This document shows, piece after piece, positions 1-7,095 of a stretch of DNA of 11,742 nucleotides. Position numbers and translations under genes: made by a program. The notes beneath the pieces are model-generated. The model worked only from the letters and a program-made list of their open reading frames with translations, was not told the origin of the DNA and did not search any database. Source of the DNA: Chloroflexota bacterium (lineage in GTDB: Bacteria > Chloroflexota > UBA6077); assembly GCA_021788565.1 (NCBI GenBank), contig JAJYKO010000084.1:1-11742 (forward strand), read 5' to 3'. The first letter of the stretch is position 1. Each line of letters begins with the position of its first letter.

Positions 1-649
1 GATGGAGAATATAGGCGCCGCTCTTGACCAACTCCTCGCTCCAAAACTCGAGCACGTCGCTCGGCTGCCGGTTGTCCCGAATCTGCTTGAGGAGATGGTT
101 GCGCTGGGCCAGCACCCGCGCGTAGTGCTGCAGTGTCCGGAAATATCGATGGTCGACCTGGGAGTTGACGATGTCCAGATAGCGACGCCGCGACGAAGGG
201 GCACCGGCCACCAGATCGACATCCTGGGGCGAGAACATCACTACGTTTACGAGGCCGATCAGGTCCGCGGCGCGCTTTGGAACCCCGTTGATCTTGATTC
301 TCTTGGAGAGCTCCACGGGGAGGGTGCCACCTTCGAGGAGCGCGGGCTGCCGTCTCACCAACCTATCGGCCCGAATAAGGATCTCTACCCTCAACTCGCC
401 GCGGCTCTTTCGCACAGTGCCTTCCACACGAGCAAAAGGGACCGGTTCGTCCAGGGCGAACCAGTTGATTAGCTCTTTATCGGATCCAGCGCGTAGGGAG
501 CGGGTGGTGGCCAGAAAGTAGACGGCTTCCAGGAGGTTGGTCTTGCCCTGCCCGTTGTTGCCCTGGAAGAGGGCAACGGGGAGAGGCAGTTGGAGATCCA
601 ACTGCCTGTAGCTCCGGAAGTTGGTCAGGGACAGGTGGTTAAGAAACAA
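1..649 (-). CDS. recF: DNA replication/repair protein RecF, N-terminal 216 residues (3' end outside window)
   Basis: RecF is an SMC-like ABC ATPase that binds single/double-strand DNA junctions and helps load RecA at gaps. The visible part begins MFLNHLSLTNFRSYRQLDL, the typical RecF opening, and has the Walker A motif GNNGQGKT at residues 30-37. Further RecF-like segments include NGVPKRAADLIGLVNVVMFS and a block ending near EELVKSGAYILH at the window edge. About 216 of the usual 360-390 residues are present; the ABC signature and Walker B lie outside. The start is TTG at 649-647, because a TAG stop lies directly upstream in frame (652-650) and a G-rich stretch (GGGGGT) precedes it. It begins 11 nt after the dnaN stop, so the two are almost certainly co-transcribed. 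Identification is firm; only the 3' end is unseen. Confidence 0.95.
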   Translation of the reverse strand, partial: MFLNHLSLTNFRSYRQLDLQLPLPVALFQGNNGQGKTNLLEAVYFLATTRSLRAGSDKELINWFALDEPVPFARVEGTVRKSRGELRVEILIRADRLVRRQPALLEGGTLPVELSKRIKINGVPKRAADLIGLVNVVMFSPQDVDLVAGAPSSRRRYLDIVNSQVDHRYFRTLQHYARVLAQRNHLLKQIRDNRQPSDVLEFWSEELVKSGAYILH

Positions 650-660
650 CTACCCCCGAT

Positions 661-1800
661 TTACCGGTTAGTGTGCATGGGCATGATGATGTGCACGTAG
701 CCCTCGTCTCCCACGGGGCGGAAGGTGCCCGGGCTGGAGGAACTCGTGACCTCCAGCGAGAGCTGCGAACTCTTCTCCAATGCCCTGAGCAACTCGTCCA
801 GGTAGCGGCTGTTGAAGGCGATCTGAGGCGGCTGACCAGCAATGGTCGCATCGATTTCGCCGACGTTGTCGCCGATCTCAGCGCTGGTGGCAGAAACGGT
901 GACCTTGCCGGGGGTGAGTCCTTCCTGACCCGGTGTGAATTGGAAGCGCACGATATTGGAGTTGTCCCGCGCAAAGATGGCCGCGGTGCGGTTGGCATTC
1001 AGCAGTTCGCCGGTGCTGACCAACACCTTATTCGAGCTGGAGGGAGGCATGATTCGTTCGTAGGGTGGGAACTGTCCCTCGATCAGCCTGGACATCAACT
1101 CCACGTTCCCCACCCGGAAGAGCACCTGGTTCCGGTTCTGAGTGATGGCTATCTCCACCGCCTCCTCACCGTCCGCCAGGATACGGCCCAGCTCACGCAG
1201 GGCTCTGGCGGGCACCACGATACTGGCGTCCTGAGGTACCGGGGCGCTGAGTGGGGAGGTCTTGACCGCCATACGGAAGCCATCGGCCGCAACCATCGTC
1301 ATGGCATCGCCGGCGAAGTTGATGAGCACGCCGGTTAGCACAGGCCGGCTGTCGTCGCTAGCCGCGGCGAAGGCCACCAGCGAGATGCTGTCGTGAAGAG
1401 TCTTGGCGTCGACAGAGATCCTGAAGCCATCGCCAATGGATGGAATACTTGGGAACTCCTCGGCGTCGATCCCCCTTATGTTGGCTTCGAAGCGAGCACA
1501 GTGCAGGTTGACGGTCCTGGTGCGCTGGGAGAGCGAGACATCGATGCGATCGTTGGGTAGGGAGCGGACGAATTCGGCCAGCAGGTTGGCGGGAACGGTG
1601 ATGGAGCCCTCCTCTTCCACCTTGGCCCCTATCCAGCAGCTGATGGCCACCTCGAGGTTGGTGGCCGCGAGCTTGAGACGGCCCTGATCCGTGGCCATCA
1701 AGACGTTGCTCAAGGCGGGCAGAGTGCTCTTAGCAGGAACCGCTTTGCCAACTATGTTAAGACCCTTGTCCAGGTTCTCCTGAAGGCAAGAGAGTTTCAA
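661..1800 (-). CDS. dnaN: DNA polymerase III beta subunit (sliding clamp)
   Basis: The sliding clamp is a ring-shaped dimer that tethers the replicative polymerase and other DNA enzymes to DNA. The 379-residue length is normal for the family and allows the usual three domains (about 1-120, 121-250 and 251-379). Recognisable segments are PALSNVLMA (29-37), ITVPANLLAEFVRSLP, DDSRPVLTGVLI (domain 2), LIEGQFPPYERIMP, and the C-terminal VHIIMPMHTNR, which corresponds to the family's VxMPMR ending with a few extra residues. The start is TTG at 1800, chosen because AGGAGG lies 6 nt upstream and gives the usual MKLSC-type beginning. It is followed by recF after 11 nt. A good promoter lies at 1852-1880. 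The upstream neighbour on the same strand is a glycosyltransferase, not dnaA. Confidence 0.97.
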   Translation of the reverse strand: MKLSCLQENLDKGLNIVGKAVPAKSTLPALSNVLMATDQGRLKLAATNLEVAISCWIGAKVEEEGSITVPANLLAEFVRSLPNDRIDVSLSQRTRTVNLHCARFEANIRGIDAEEFPSIPSIGDGFRISVDAKTLHDSISLVAFAAASDDSRPVLTGVLINFAGDAMTMVAADGFRMAVKTSPLSAPVPQDASIVVPARALRELGRILADGEEAVEIAITQNRNQVLFRVGNVELMSRLIEGQFPPYERIMPPSSSNKVLVSTGELLNANRTAAIFARDNSNIVRFQFTPGQEGLTPGKVTVSATSAEIGDNVGEIDATIAGQPPQIAFNSRYLDELLRALEKSSQLSLEVTSSSSPGTFRPVGDEGYVHIIMPMHTNR

Positions 1801-1851
1801 CCAACTCCTCCTACCACAATTATGGCTTGTACACCGGCATTAGGCCACAGG

Positions 1852-1880
1852 AGTATACCGCAGGCCCTATCCGGCATCAA
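1852..1880 (-). promoter_or_regulatory. Sigma-70-type promoter of the dnaN-recF operon
   Basis: Read on the minus strand, TTGATG (1880-1875) is followed by a 17-nt spacer and TATACT (1857-1852), in the wider context GCGGTATACT. The spacing is ideal and both hexamers are close to consensus. Transcription would begin near 1845 and give a leader of about 45 nt ending in AGGAGG and the TTG start of dnaN. The promoter lies between the REP pair and dnaN, so the operon has its own start despite the same-strand glycosyltransferase gene upstream. Not shown experimentally. Confidence 0.65.
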
Positions 1881-1900
1881 GCAAAGGGAGAAACGAGCCA

Positions 1901-1972
1901 TGTAGCCGCAGGCTTCAGCCTGCGTGAGCAAAGCAGCTCACAAGGCCGCGCAAGCTAAAGCTTGCGGCTACA
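1901..1972. repeat. Inverted pair of REP-like hairpin elements
   Basis: A 24-nt element beginning TGTAGCCGCA lies at 1901-1924 and returns in inverted orientation at 1949-1972 with 21 of 24 positions identical. Each copy is itself a hairpin with 8-bp stems around a 2-nt loop: CGCAGGCT/AGCCTGCG in the first, CGCAAGCT/AGCTTGCG in the second. Two of the three differences form a compensatory pair (G-C versus A-T). Between them is a third small hairpin, TGAGC/GCTCA, at 1925-1929 and 1936-1940. The arrangement is that of a BIME (paired REP elements). It sits downstream of the glycosyltransferase gene and upstream of the dnaN promoter, where it could end or insulate upstream transcription. No transposase of the REP-associated (RAYT) type is in the window. 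Confidence 0.8.
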
Positions 1973-1987
1973 GGCGTGTCCTCAGTC

Positions 1988-3568
1988 CTATTTGGGGGTT
2001 GGCATGAAATGGCCGCGAGGCCGTTTGCCCAGGGCGTACGCGGTAGAGGTCTTAAGCCCCGCCAGCGACGTGAAGATCGGCACGTAGAAGCTGAAGACAC
2101 ACCAGAACAGTATGATCTCCAACACCCGACGTGCGGGCCGCCCATCTCCCCCCAAGACAAGCTCCTTGGTGCCGAGGAGTTTCCAGAACACGGCCAGTCC
2201 CAGGAAACTCACCATCGTCAGCCCCACGGTCTCCGCGAATCTGAACAGGGCGATGGAGTCGCCGAGACCCAGGGGATTGGAAAGCGCCATCACCGCGATC
2301 AAGCCGTATCCAGGCAGGACGGTGAGGGTATCGCGCTCGAGGCCGTTCCAGAGTCGCTGCAGGGCGATCCAGACGTACCCTCGGCTGGATGCCTCCACGA
2401 ACTCGTCCAGAGGCCCCTCCCGCCAACGTGCGCTCTGCCGGAACAGCGCCTGGTAGCTGTGCCAGTAGGCCCGAACCTTTTCCTTCCATGTGGTCTGGGC
2501 TCCCATGGGCATCACTGGATAGACCCAGAGCGGCACGGGCATTCCCTTCACCAGGAAGCTTCTGCCGTACACCATCTGGAAGCGCACCTGTATGCCTGAG
2601 TCCTGGCTATGAGAGTTGGTTGGCCAGAAGCCCACGGATTGTATCGCCGCCAGGCTGGCGGCCGCGCCGGTGAAGGCTATCTCCGGTCTGCTGCGGATCC
2701 AGCCGAGGGTGAGCACCGAGGTGCCGATGGCCGACAGACGGCTATGGAGTGGCGCCTTCCAGTAGTCCGTGGTGAACAACACCACCGGCTGGTAGGCTCG
2801 CCTGTCTCTGTTCTGATCGGTCACGTAGTTATAAACCAGACAGGGCAGGTACTGTGGATGGAACAGCGTGTCGGCGTCGAAGTCGGCTACGATCCAGCGA
2901 CGAGGCGAAAAGCCTTCCCTCACAGCTTCCCGGTAGAGGGCTCGGCCCACGTAGTTCATGGCAGTCGACGGGCCGGGTAGCGTTCCGGGCTCCTCTGGAT
3001 GCTTGATCTGCCGCACTTTGAGCTGCCCGGCGAACTCCATCGCGAGTCGGTCCACGATAGCTGGTGTGAAGGGGTCGTCCGCCTCCGTGGCAAACAGGAC
3101 CTCGACGTTCGTTAGCTCGCCGTCTTCTCGCGGCCAGTTGGAATCGACCACGGACTGCAGTGTAGCTCGCAGCATGCCGACGTTTCGTTCTCGGTAGGCT
3201 CGAATCAAGAGGGTGATTCGGCACGAGCGCCAGTCCACAACCTCGGCGCTTCGCCAATTCGCCTCACTCTCATCTTGAGTTTGCTTCAGTTTCGCGAGCC
3301 AGTCCTCGTTGCCGGCCGCGAGGAGTTTGACCCTATTGATAAGGGCCCTGGGGCCGTAAAGCGACGCCCGAACAGAGAAATAGATCGTAGCCAGCACGAC
3401 GAGCGTGAGGCCCATAGTGGGCGAAATCAAGGTAACCCAAATGGGCGAGAGTACGACGATCCAACTGAGAATTCCTGGTAGGGACTCCCATAAGCGTTGA
3501 CCAGCGGCAGGAGCCTCTTCTTCGATGGCTGCTGTGCTCTCCAATGGGCCAGTCCTTTCGCGTATCAT
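1988..3568 (-). CDS. Membrane-bound family 2 glycosyltransferase (processive, cellulose-synthase-like type)
   Basis: Likely transfers sugars from a nucleotide-sugar donor to a growing polysaccharide at the cytoplasmic membrane. The 526 residues show two hydrophobic segments near 32-68, a GT-A catalytic region about 115-385, and about three hydrophobic segments near 417-442, 447-466 and 482-505. Visible motifs are LLIRAYRERN (120-129), the DxD-type DFDAD (229-233), SQDSGIQVR (321-329) at the place of the family's TEDxxLxxR, and QSARW (378-382), matching the QxxRW motif of processive GT2 enzymes. No PilZ domain is present. The ATG at 3568 has GGAG 7 nt upstream (TGGAGAACGGA-ATG). It is divergent from a secreted glycoside hydrolase gene, which hints at a shared polysaccharide. 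The product sugar cannot be told from sequence. Confidence 0.83.
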   Translation of the reverse strand: MIRERTGPLESTAAIEEEAPAAGQRLWESLPGILSWIVVLSPIWVTLISPTMGLTLVVLATIYFSVRASLYGPRALINRVKLLAAGNEDWLAKLKQTQDESEANWRSAEVVDWRSCRITLLIRAYRERNVGMLRATLQSVVDSNWPREDGELTNVEVLFATEADDPFTPAIVDRLAMEFAGQLKVRQIKHPEEPGTLPGPSTAMNYVGRALYREAVREGFSPRRWIVADFDADTLFHPQYLPCLVYNYVTDQNRDRRAYQPVVLFTTDYWKAPLHSRLSAIGTSVLTLGWIRSRPEIAFTGAAASLAAIQSVGFWPTNSHSQDSGIQVRFQMVYGRSFLVKGMPVPLWVYPVMPMGAQTTWKEKVRAYWHSYQALFRQSARWREGPLDEFVEASSRGYVWIALQRLWNGLERDTLTVLPGYGLIAVMALSNPLGLGDSIALFRFAETVGLTMVSFLGLAVFWKLLGTKELVLGGDGRPARRVLEIILFWCVFSFYVPIFTSLAGLKTSTAYALGKRPRGHFMPTPK

Positions 3569-3857
3569 TCCGTTCTCCAGTGTTTGGTTTCAGCCTTCCC
3601 CTCCCCACTAACTCCACCTTCAACTCGGGCGGAGCACCTCACAAGACGGCTGGCCGGGTTTCGTCGCGCTCCAGAGGCAGGCAAGAAGCATACCAATTCT
3701 TCCTACTCTCACCTTGTTCCGGAAGTTCCCCTGGAATGCAATCTTGTAGTGGCACTCTACATCTGTTACCATGGCCAGCAACGATGATCCTGGTGTCCAC
3801 CGACCCCCGGCATCTCGTTAGCTCCATCGGTGCCTGCCCAAGAGACTGAAGGTCACC
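3569..3857. other. Intergenic region between divergent glycosyltransferase and glycoside hydrolase genes
   Basis: About 290 nt with no convincing gene. It must hold promoters for both flanking genes, but none is clear. On the plus strand TTGTTC (3714-3719), a 17-nt spacer and TGCAAT (3737-3742) form a weak candidate for the hydrolase gene. No strong inverted repeat, tRNA or riboswitch-like structure was seen by eye. Confidence 0.5.
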
Positions 3858-5459
3858 TTGGCACTCCTTCCGACCGCCATCAGTCTGATCCTCCGTTTGG
3901 GACTGTTGCTGGCGCTCCTGCTGAACCCCAGAGCAACAGCCGCATCTGTTCGCCCTGTCATGAAGCCCGCGACTGTCGGGATCGCCTCTGTAGCCGCCAA
4001 GCACGGAAGCTCTACGCCCAAGCAGTACTTGACTGTGGACGGAAAGCCCTTCTTCCCTATTGGTGTGAGCTATCACTTCACTCAGAACAAAGGCAGCTGG
4101 GACCAGGACCTTCAGGCGATGCGGGACCTTGGGCTGAACACGGTGCGAATAGATCTCTCCTGGAGAGACGTTTCGCCCGCTGTGCCCTGGAGCTACCAGT
4201 TTTCCGAACTGGACGACTTCCTTGATCGAGCCGCCAGGCATGGCCTGTACGTGGTGCTGGTCTTCTCCCACACTACCGGGGACTACAATACTCCGCTCTG
4301 GTTCTGGCTTCTGAACTCCGACTGGCGAGTAATGGATCGAAGGGGAAACATGCCCCTGGCTGATGAGCCCAGCATAAACTATCCTGCTTACAGGCAGCAA
4401 CTGGAGGAATACATCGCAGCCACGGTACGTCATGTTAAGGATAATCCGGCCATTCTCGCCTACCAGCTACTCAACGAGCCACGCTATGACTCGACTCGGC
4501 TCTACGACTACAATCCTTACTCCATCGCGGCCTTCCAATCCTGGCTGCAGCACCACTTCGGGACCGTGCGGAAGTTGAATATGGCATGGTCCACAGCTTA
4601 CTCCACATTTAGAGACGCTCAGCCCCCTCGAGACGTTCCCGCGGATCTCTCCAAGTCCGCCCAGGCCACTCGGTGGGCCGATTGGAGGCAGTTCAGCTAC
4701 GACAATCTGGCTGGCTTCGTCGGAGACCTAGCGCATACCGCTAAAGTAGCAGACCCGGGTCATCCCGTGATCGTGTCCGAAATGGCATGGTGGTGGTGGG
4801 GCGAGCAGCCCTTCACCGGTGTATCGCCTCTCCACATCTACAAGGACGCCGACATCGTTGGCTACGACCTATATCCGGACAGCATGGAAGATGCCAGCTA
4901 TTTTCTCCTGACCTCCGACATGCTGGCCAGGTACTGGCACAAGCCAGTGTGGGTCATGGAACTGAACAGCAAGGACGGGAATCCGACAGGGGAGGAGATC
5001 CAGAAGTTCGTGTCCAACGCGCTGGAAGGAGGCGCCAGCGGCGTCTTCTACTTCCAGTGGAGGGACAGTCCGCTCGACGGCGGCAACTACGGCGTTCTGA
5101 ACGCCGACGATGGGAGAAAGCCTCAGTACGGCGGTCTTGCAGCGACGGTGCGGTGGCTGAAGGGACAGGGAGAGAGCATGATGGCGGCTCCGCAGCCGAA
5201 GCCTGATCTCTACCTGGTGTGGCCCAGTTCGGCGGTGGGCGAGGAGGTTGGCCAGGACTCGCCCGCCTGGGAGCTTTATTCCATCGCACAACGTCTGCTG
5301 GAAGGTGGTCTCAGGATCGGGCTCGTGACGGAGGACCTGATCCAGGCCGTGAACCCGCAGAAAGTGGTCACCCTCCACAATGGGCAGCTAGAGATTGGAA
5401 AGGGCCCCTCGGTCCCCCTCAACCATTCCCTCCACGGCCCGTTGATCTCAGACCAGTAG
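3858..5459 (+). CDS. Secreted clan GH-A glycoside hydrolase (GH42/GH5-like)
   Basis: A retaining beta-glycosidase of the (beta/alpha)8-barrel clan, probably exported and acting on extracellular or cell-surface sugars. The 533 residues start with a signal peptide (hydrophobic run about 6-23, then ATAA-S near 27-30). The barrel runs from about 56 to 435. The acid/base glutamate is E207 in QLLNEP, and the nucleophile is E368 in VWVMELN. The block around 226-257 (FQSWLQHHFGTVRKLNMAW, then FRDAQPP) resembles the corresponding part of GH42 beta-galactosidases. Four tryptophans in a row (311-314) follow SEMA. After 448 about 85 residues (PDLYLVWPSSAV onward) recall the start of the GH42 trimerisation domain but stop early. 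The start is TTG: an in-frame TAG lies at 3819-3821, the TTG is the only start codon between it and the signal peptide, and GAAGG precedes it by 5 nt. Substrate unknown. Confidence 0.8.
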   Translation: MALLPTAISLILRLGLLLALLLNPRATAASVRPVMKPATVGIASVAAKHGSSTPKQYLTVDGKPFFPIGVSYHFTQNKGSWDQDLQAMRDLGLNTVRIDLSWRDVSPAVPWSYQFSELDDFLDRAARHGLYVVLVFSHTTGDYNTPLWFWLLNSDWRVMDRRGNMPLADEPSINYPAYRQQLEEYIAATVRHVKDNPAILAYQLLNEPRYDSTRLYDYNPYSIAAFQSWLQHHFGTVRKLNMAWSTAYSTFRDAQPPRDVPADLSKSAQATRWADWRQFSYDNLAGFVGDLAHTAKVADPGHPVIVSEMAWWWWGEQPFTGVSPLHIYKDADIVGYDLYPDSMEDASYFLLTSDMLARYWHKPVWVMELNSKDGNPTGEEIQKFVSNALEGGASGVFYFQWRDSPLDGGNYGVLNADDGRKPQYGGLAATVRWLKGQGESMMAAPQPKPDLYLVWPSSAVGEEVGQDSPAWELYSIAQRLLEGGLRIGLVTEDLIQAVNPQKVVTLHNGQLEIGKGPSVPLNHSLHGPLISDQ

Positions 5460-5485
5460 CTGATGGCTGAACGCTGAGAGCTGAC
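5460..5485 (+). repeat. Heptad-phased CTGA repeat upstream of ychF
   Basis: CTGA recurs exactly every 7 nt, at 5460, 5467, 5474 and 5481, giving the unit GCTGANN. It directly follows the stop of the glycoside hydrolase gene and ends 13 nt before the -10 hexamer of ychF, so it covers the expected -35 position. Similar phased arrays occur at 6639-6664 and, on the minus strand, at 8753-8776. Confidence 0.7.
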
Positions 5486-5498
5486 TACTCCTCTGCGG

Positions 5499-5504
5499 TA
5501 TAAT
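5499..5504 (+). promoter_or_regulatory. -10 hexamer of the ychF promoter
   Basis: A perfect TATAAT in the context GCGGTATAAT lies 29 nt before the GTG start of ychF. No good -35 hexamer stands at 16-18 nt spacing; the phased CTGA repeat occupies that place. The transcript would begin near 5511, leaving a short leader with AGGAG at 5520-5524. Confidence 0.55.
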
Positions 5505-5533
5505 CCCTATAGAACCGCTAGGAGAATTGGTCA

Positions 5534-6634
5534 GTGCAGATTGCGATCATCGGCCTACCCATGGCAGGCAAGACCACAGTCTTCAACGCCTTAACGGGAG
5601 CGCGCGCCAGGACGGGTGCCTACTCTACCCCCGCCGATGCCAACATAGCCGTGGTACAGGTGCCAGATCCACGCCTGGAAGAGCTGGCGAAGATCTTCAA
5701 GCCCAAAAAGATCGTCCACGCTACCGTGGAGTATGTGGATGCTGGCGGCGTGGTGAAAGGCGGAACCAGGAGCGAAGGGATCAGCGGCCAGCTGCTGAAC
5801 CAGATCAGCAAGGCGGACGCCTTGCTCAACGTGGTGAGGGCATTCCAGGATGAGTCAGTCCCCCACCCGGAGGAATCTGTAGACTCGAAGCGCGACGTTG
5901 CCAGCATGGATCTGGAGCTTGCCTACTCGGATCTGGCCATCATAGAGCGGCGGCTCGAACGGCTGAAGGAGTCGATCCACAAGGTGAAGCCTCAGGAACG
6001 AGAGGCCGGCGAGCGAGAGACAGAGCTGCTCTCCCGCATCAAGGTGGAGTTGGAGAAGGAGATCCCCATCCGAGCCCAGAGTCTCAGCGAGGAGGAACTG
6101 TTCGCGATCAGGGCCTTCCAGTTCCTCACGGCCAAGCCGCTCCTCCACGTGCTCAATCTGGGGGAGGACCAGCTGGCGCGAGCGGCAGAGATACAGGCCG
6201 AGGTGAGCAGAGGCTATCACTGGCCCCAGACCGCGTTCACCACGCTCTGCGCCCAGGTCGAGGCGGAAGTGGCGGAGCTCGATCCCGAGGAGAAGCAGCA
6301 GTACCTGGAGGCCATGGGGATTACCGAGTCCAGCGTCGACAGGGTGATTGCCCTCTCATATCAGCTACTGGACTACGCCTCGTTTCTGACGGTTGGTCCA
6401 GACGAAGTGAGGGCCTGGACTATCCGCCGGAACACCCCGGCGGTGAAAGCGGCAGGAGTGATACACAGCGACCTGGAGCGAGGCTTCATCCGAGCCGAAG
6501 TCGTGAGCTACACCGACCTCATGAGCGTAGGTGGAAGCATGGCGGAGGCCCGCAAGCATGGCCTGCTGCGGCTGGAAGGCAAGGCATACCCAGTCAAGGA
6601 CGGCGACATCACCAACATATTGTTCAACGTGTAA
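5534..6634 (+). CDS. ychF: YchF/OLA1-family P-loop NTPase, divergent type
   Basis: YchF proteins are Obg-related P-loop NTPases that prefer ATP, bind ribosomes and act in stress and translation control. The 366 residues match the family length. G1 is GLPMAGKT (7-14) rather than the usual GLPNVGKS. The switch II/G3 region reads EYVDAGGVVKGG (66-77) in place of the usual DIAGLVKGAS. A charged helical insert (about 126-215) follows, and LNLGED (207-212) stands at the usual NVxE nucleotide-specificity site. The C-terminal TGS region (about 279-366) is well conserved: FLTVGPDEVRAWTIR, AAGVIHSDLERGFIRAEV and GDITNILFNV. The start is GTG at 5534 with AGGAG 9 nt upstream. The family call is firm; the altered G motifs suggest a divergent paralogue, so function may differ from E. 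coli YchF. Confidence 0.88.
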   Translation: MQIAIIGLPMAGKTTVFNALTGARARTGAYSTPADANIAVVQVPDPRLEELAKIFKPKKIVHATVEYVDAGGVVKGGTRSEGISGQLLNQISKADALLNVVRAFQDESVPHPEESVDSKRDVASMDLELAYSDLAIIERRLERLKESIHKVKPQEREAGERETELLSRIKVELEKEIPIRAQSLSEEELFAIRAFQFLTAKPLLHVLNLGEDQLARAAEIQAEVSRGYHWPQTAFTTLCAQVEAEVAELDPEEKQQYLEAMGITESSVDRVIALSYQLLDYASFLTVGPDEVRAWTIRRNTPAVKAAGVIHSDLERGFIRAEVVSYTDLMSVGGSMAEARKHGLLRLEGKAYPVKDGDITNILFNV

Positions 6635-6638
6635 CTAC

Positions 6639-6702
6639 GTTCTGAGTTCTGGGTTCTGAGTTCTCGGTGGGTGCTCAGAACTCAGAACCCAGAACTCAGA
6701 AC
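6639..6702. repeat. 26-bp perfect inverted repeat with 12-nt loop, built of heptads
   Basis: Arms 6639-6664 and 6677-6702 are exact reverse complements around a 12-nt loop. Each arm is itself a 7-nt repeat of TTCTGRG, with CTG at 6642, 6649 and 6656. It starts 4 nt after the ychF stop and ends 3 nt before the AGGAGA ribosome site of the next gene. There is no T-run after the stem, so it is not a standard intrinsic terminator, though a 26-bp RNA stem could still slow transcription, protect the upstream mRNA end or affect translation of the next gene. Confidence 0.85.
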
Positions 6703-6718
6703 CTCAGGAGAGACTCGA

Positions 6719-7093
6719 ATGAAGAAGATACGGATCAGGGCAGGGGATGTAAGCGCCACTGCCCTTCTTAACGACACACGTACAGCCGAAGCTATCTGGT
6801 CAGCCCTGCCAATCGAGGCCTCTGCCAGCACCTGGGGCGATGAGATCTACTTCAGCATACCGGTTCGACTCGATACCGAGCGGGGGCAAGAAGTGGTGCA
6901 GCTCGGCGATCTTGGCTACTGGGAACCGGGAACCGCCTTTTGTATCTTCTTCGGACTGACACCAGTTAGCCGCGGCAATGAGATACGCCCCGCAAGCGAG
7001 GTGACGGTCTTCGGAAAGATCGAGGGCGACGCCACGGTCTTCAAGAAGGTCTCCTCCGGCACCCGCATCGTCATCGAACAGGCATCCGCCTGA
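6719..7093 (+). CDS. Small cyclophilin-fold protein (Cyclophil_like / TM1367 family)
   Basis: A 124-residue protein of the cyclophilin-like fold family found in bacteria and archaea. Its biochemical role is unsettled and prolyl isomerase activity should not be assumed. Family hallmarks are visible: SALPIEASASTWGDEIYFSIP (start near 28), GDLGYWEPGTAFCIFFG (63-79), TPVSRGNEIRPASEVTVFGKI (81-101) and a final FKKVSSGTRIVIE. The start is ATG at 6719 with AGGAGA 7 nt upstream; a longer reading from a GTG at 6671 would run through the inverted repeat and has no ribosome site. It lies 84 nt after ychF on the same strand, possibly co-transcribed through the inverted repeat. It converges on the unknown gene at 7161-7499. 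Confidence 0.87.
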   Translation: MKKIRIRAGDVSATALLNDTRTAEAIWSALPIEASASTWGDEIYFSIPVRLDTERGQEVVQLGDLGYWEPGTAFCIFFGLTPVSRGNEIRPASEVTVFGKIEGDATVFKKVSSGTRIVIEQASA

Positions 7094-7095
7094 CG

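Noticed and set aside
2..472. Plus-strand open frame of 156 codons at the left edge
   Set aside because: It lies antisense to recF, whose minus-strand product has clear RecF motifs; the plus-strand product resembles nothing.
673..1338. Plus-strand open frame of 221 codons
   Set aside because: Antisense to dnaN with no ribosome site and a composition typical of a shadow frame in GC-rich DNA.
1901..1972. CRISPR array
   Set aside because: There are only two copies, in inverted orientation, each self-complementary; this fits a REP pair.
1801..1987. Replication origin beside dnaN
   Set aside because: No DnaA-box-like sequences or AT-rich unwinding region were seen; the gap holds a promoter and REP elements.
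1976..2599. Plus-strand open frame of 207 codons
   Set aside because: Antisense to the glycosyltransferase; rich in His, Gln and Pro with no recognisable domain.
3639..4433. Minus-strand open frame of 264 codons spanning the divergent gap
   Set aside because: Most of it is antisense to the signal peptide and first barrel strands of the glycoside hydrolase, and no domain or ribosome site supports it.
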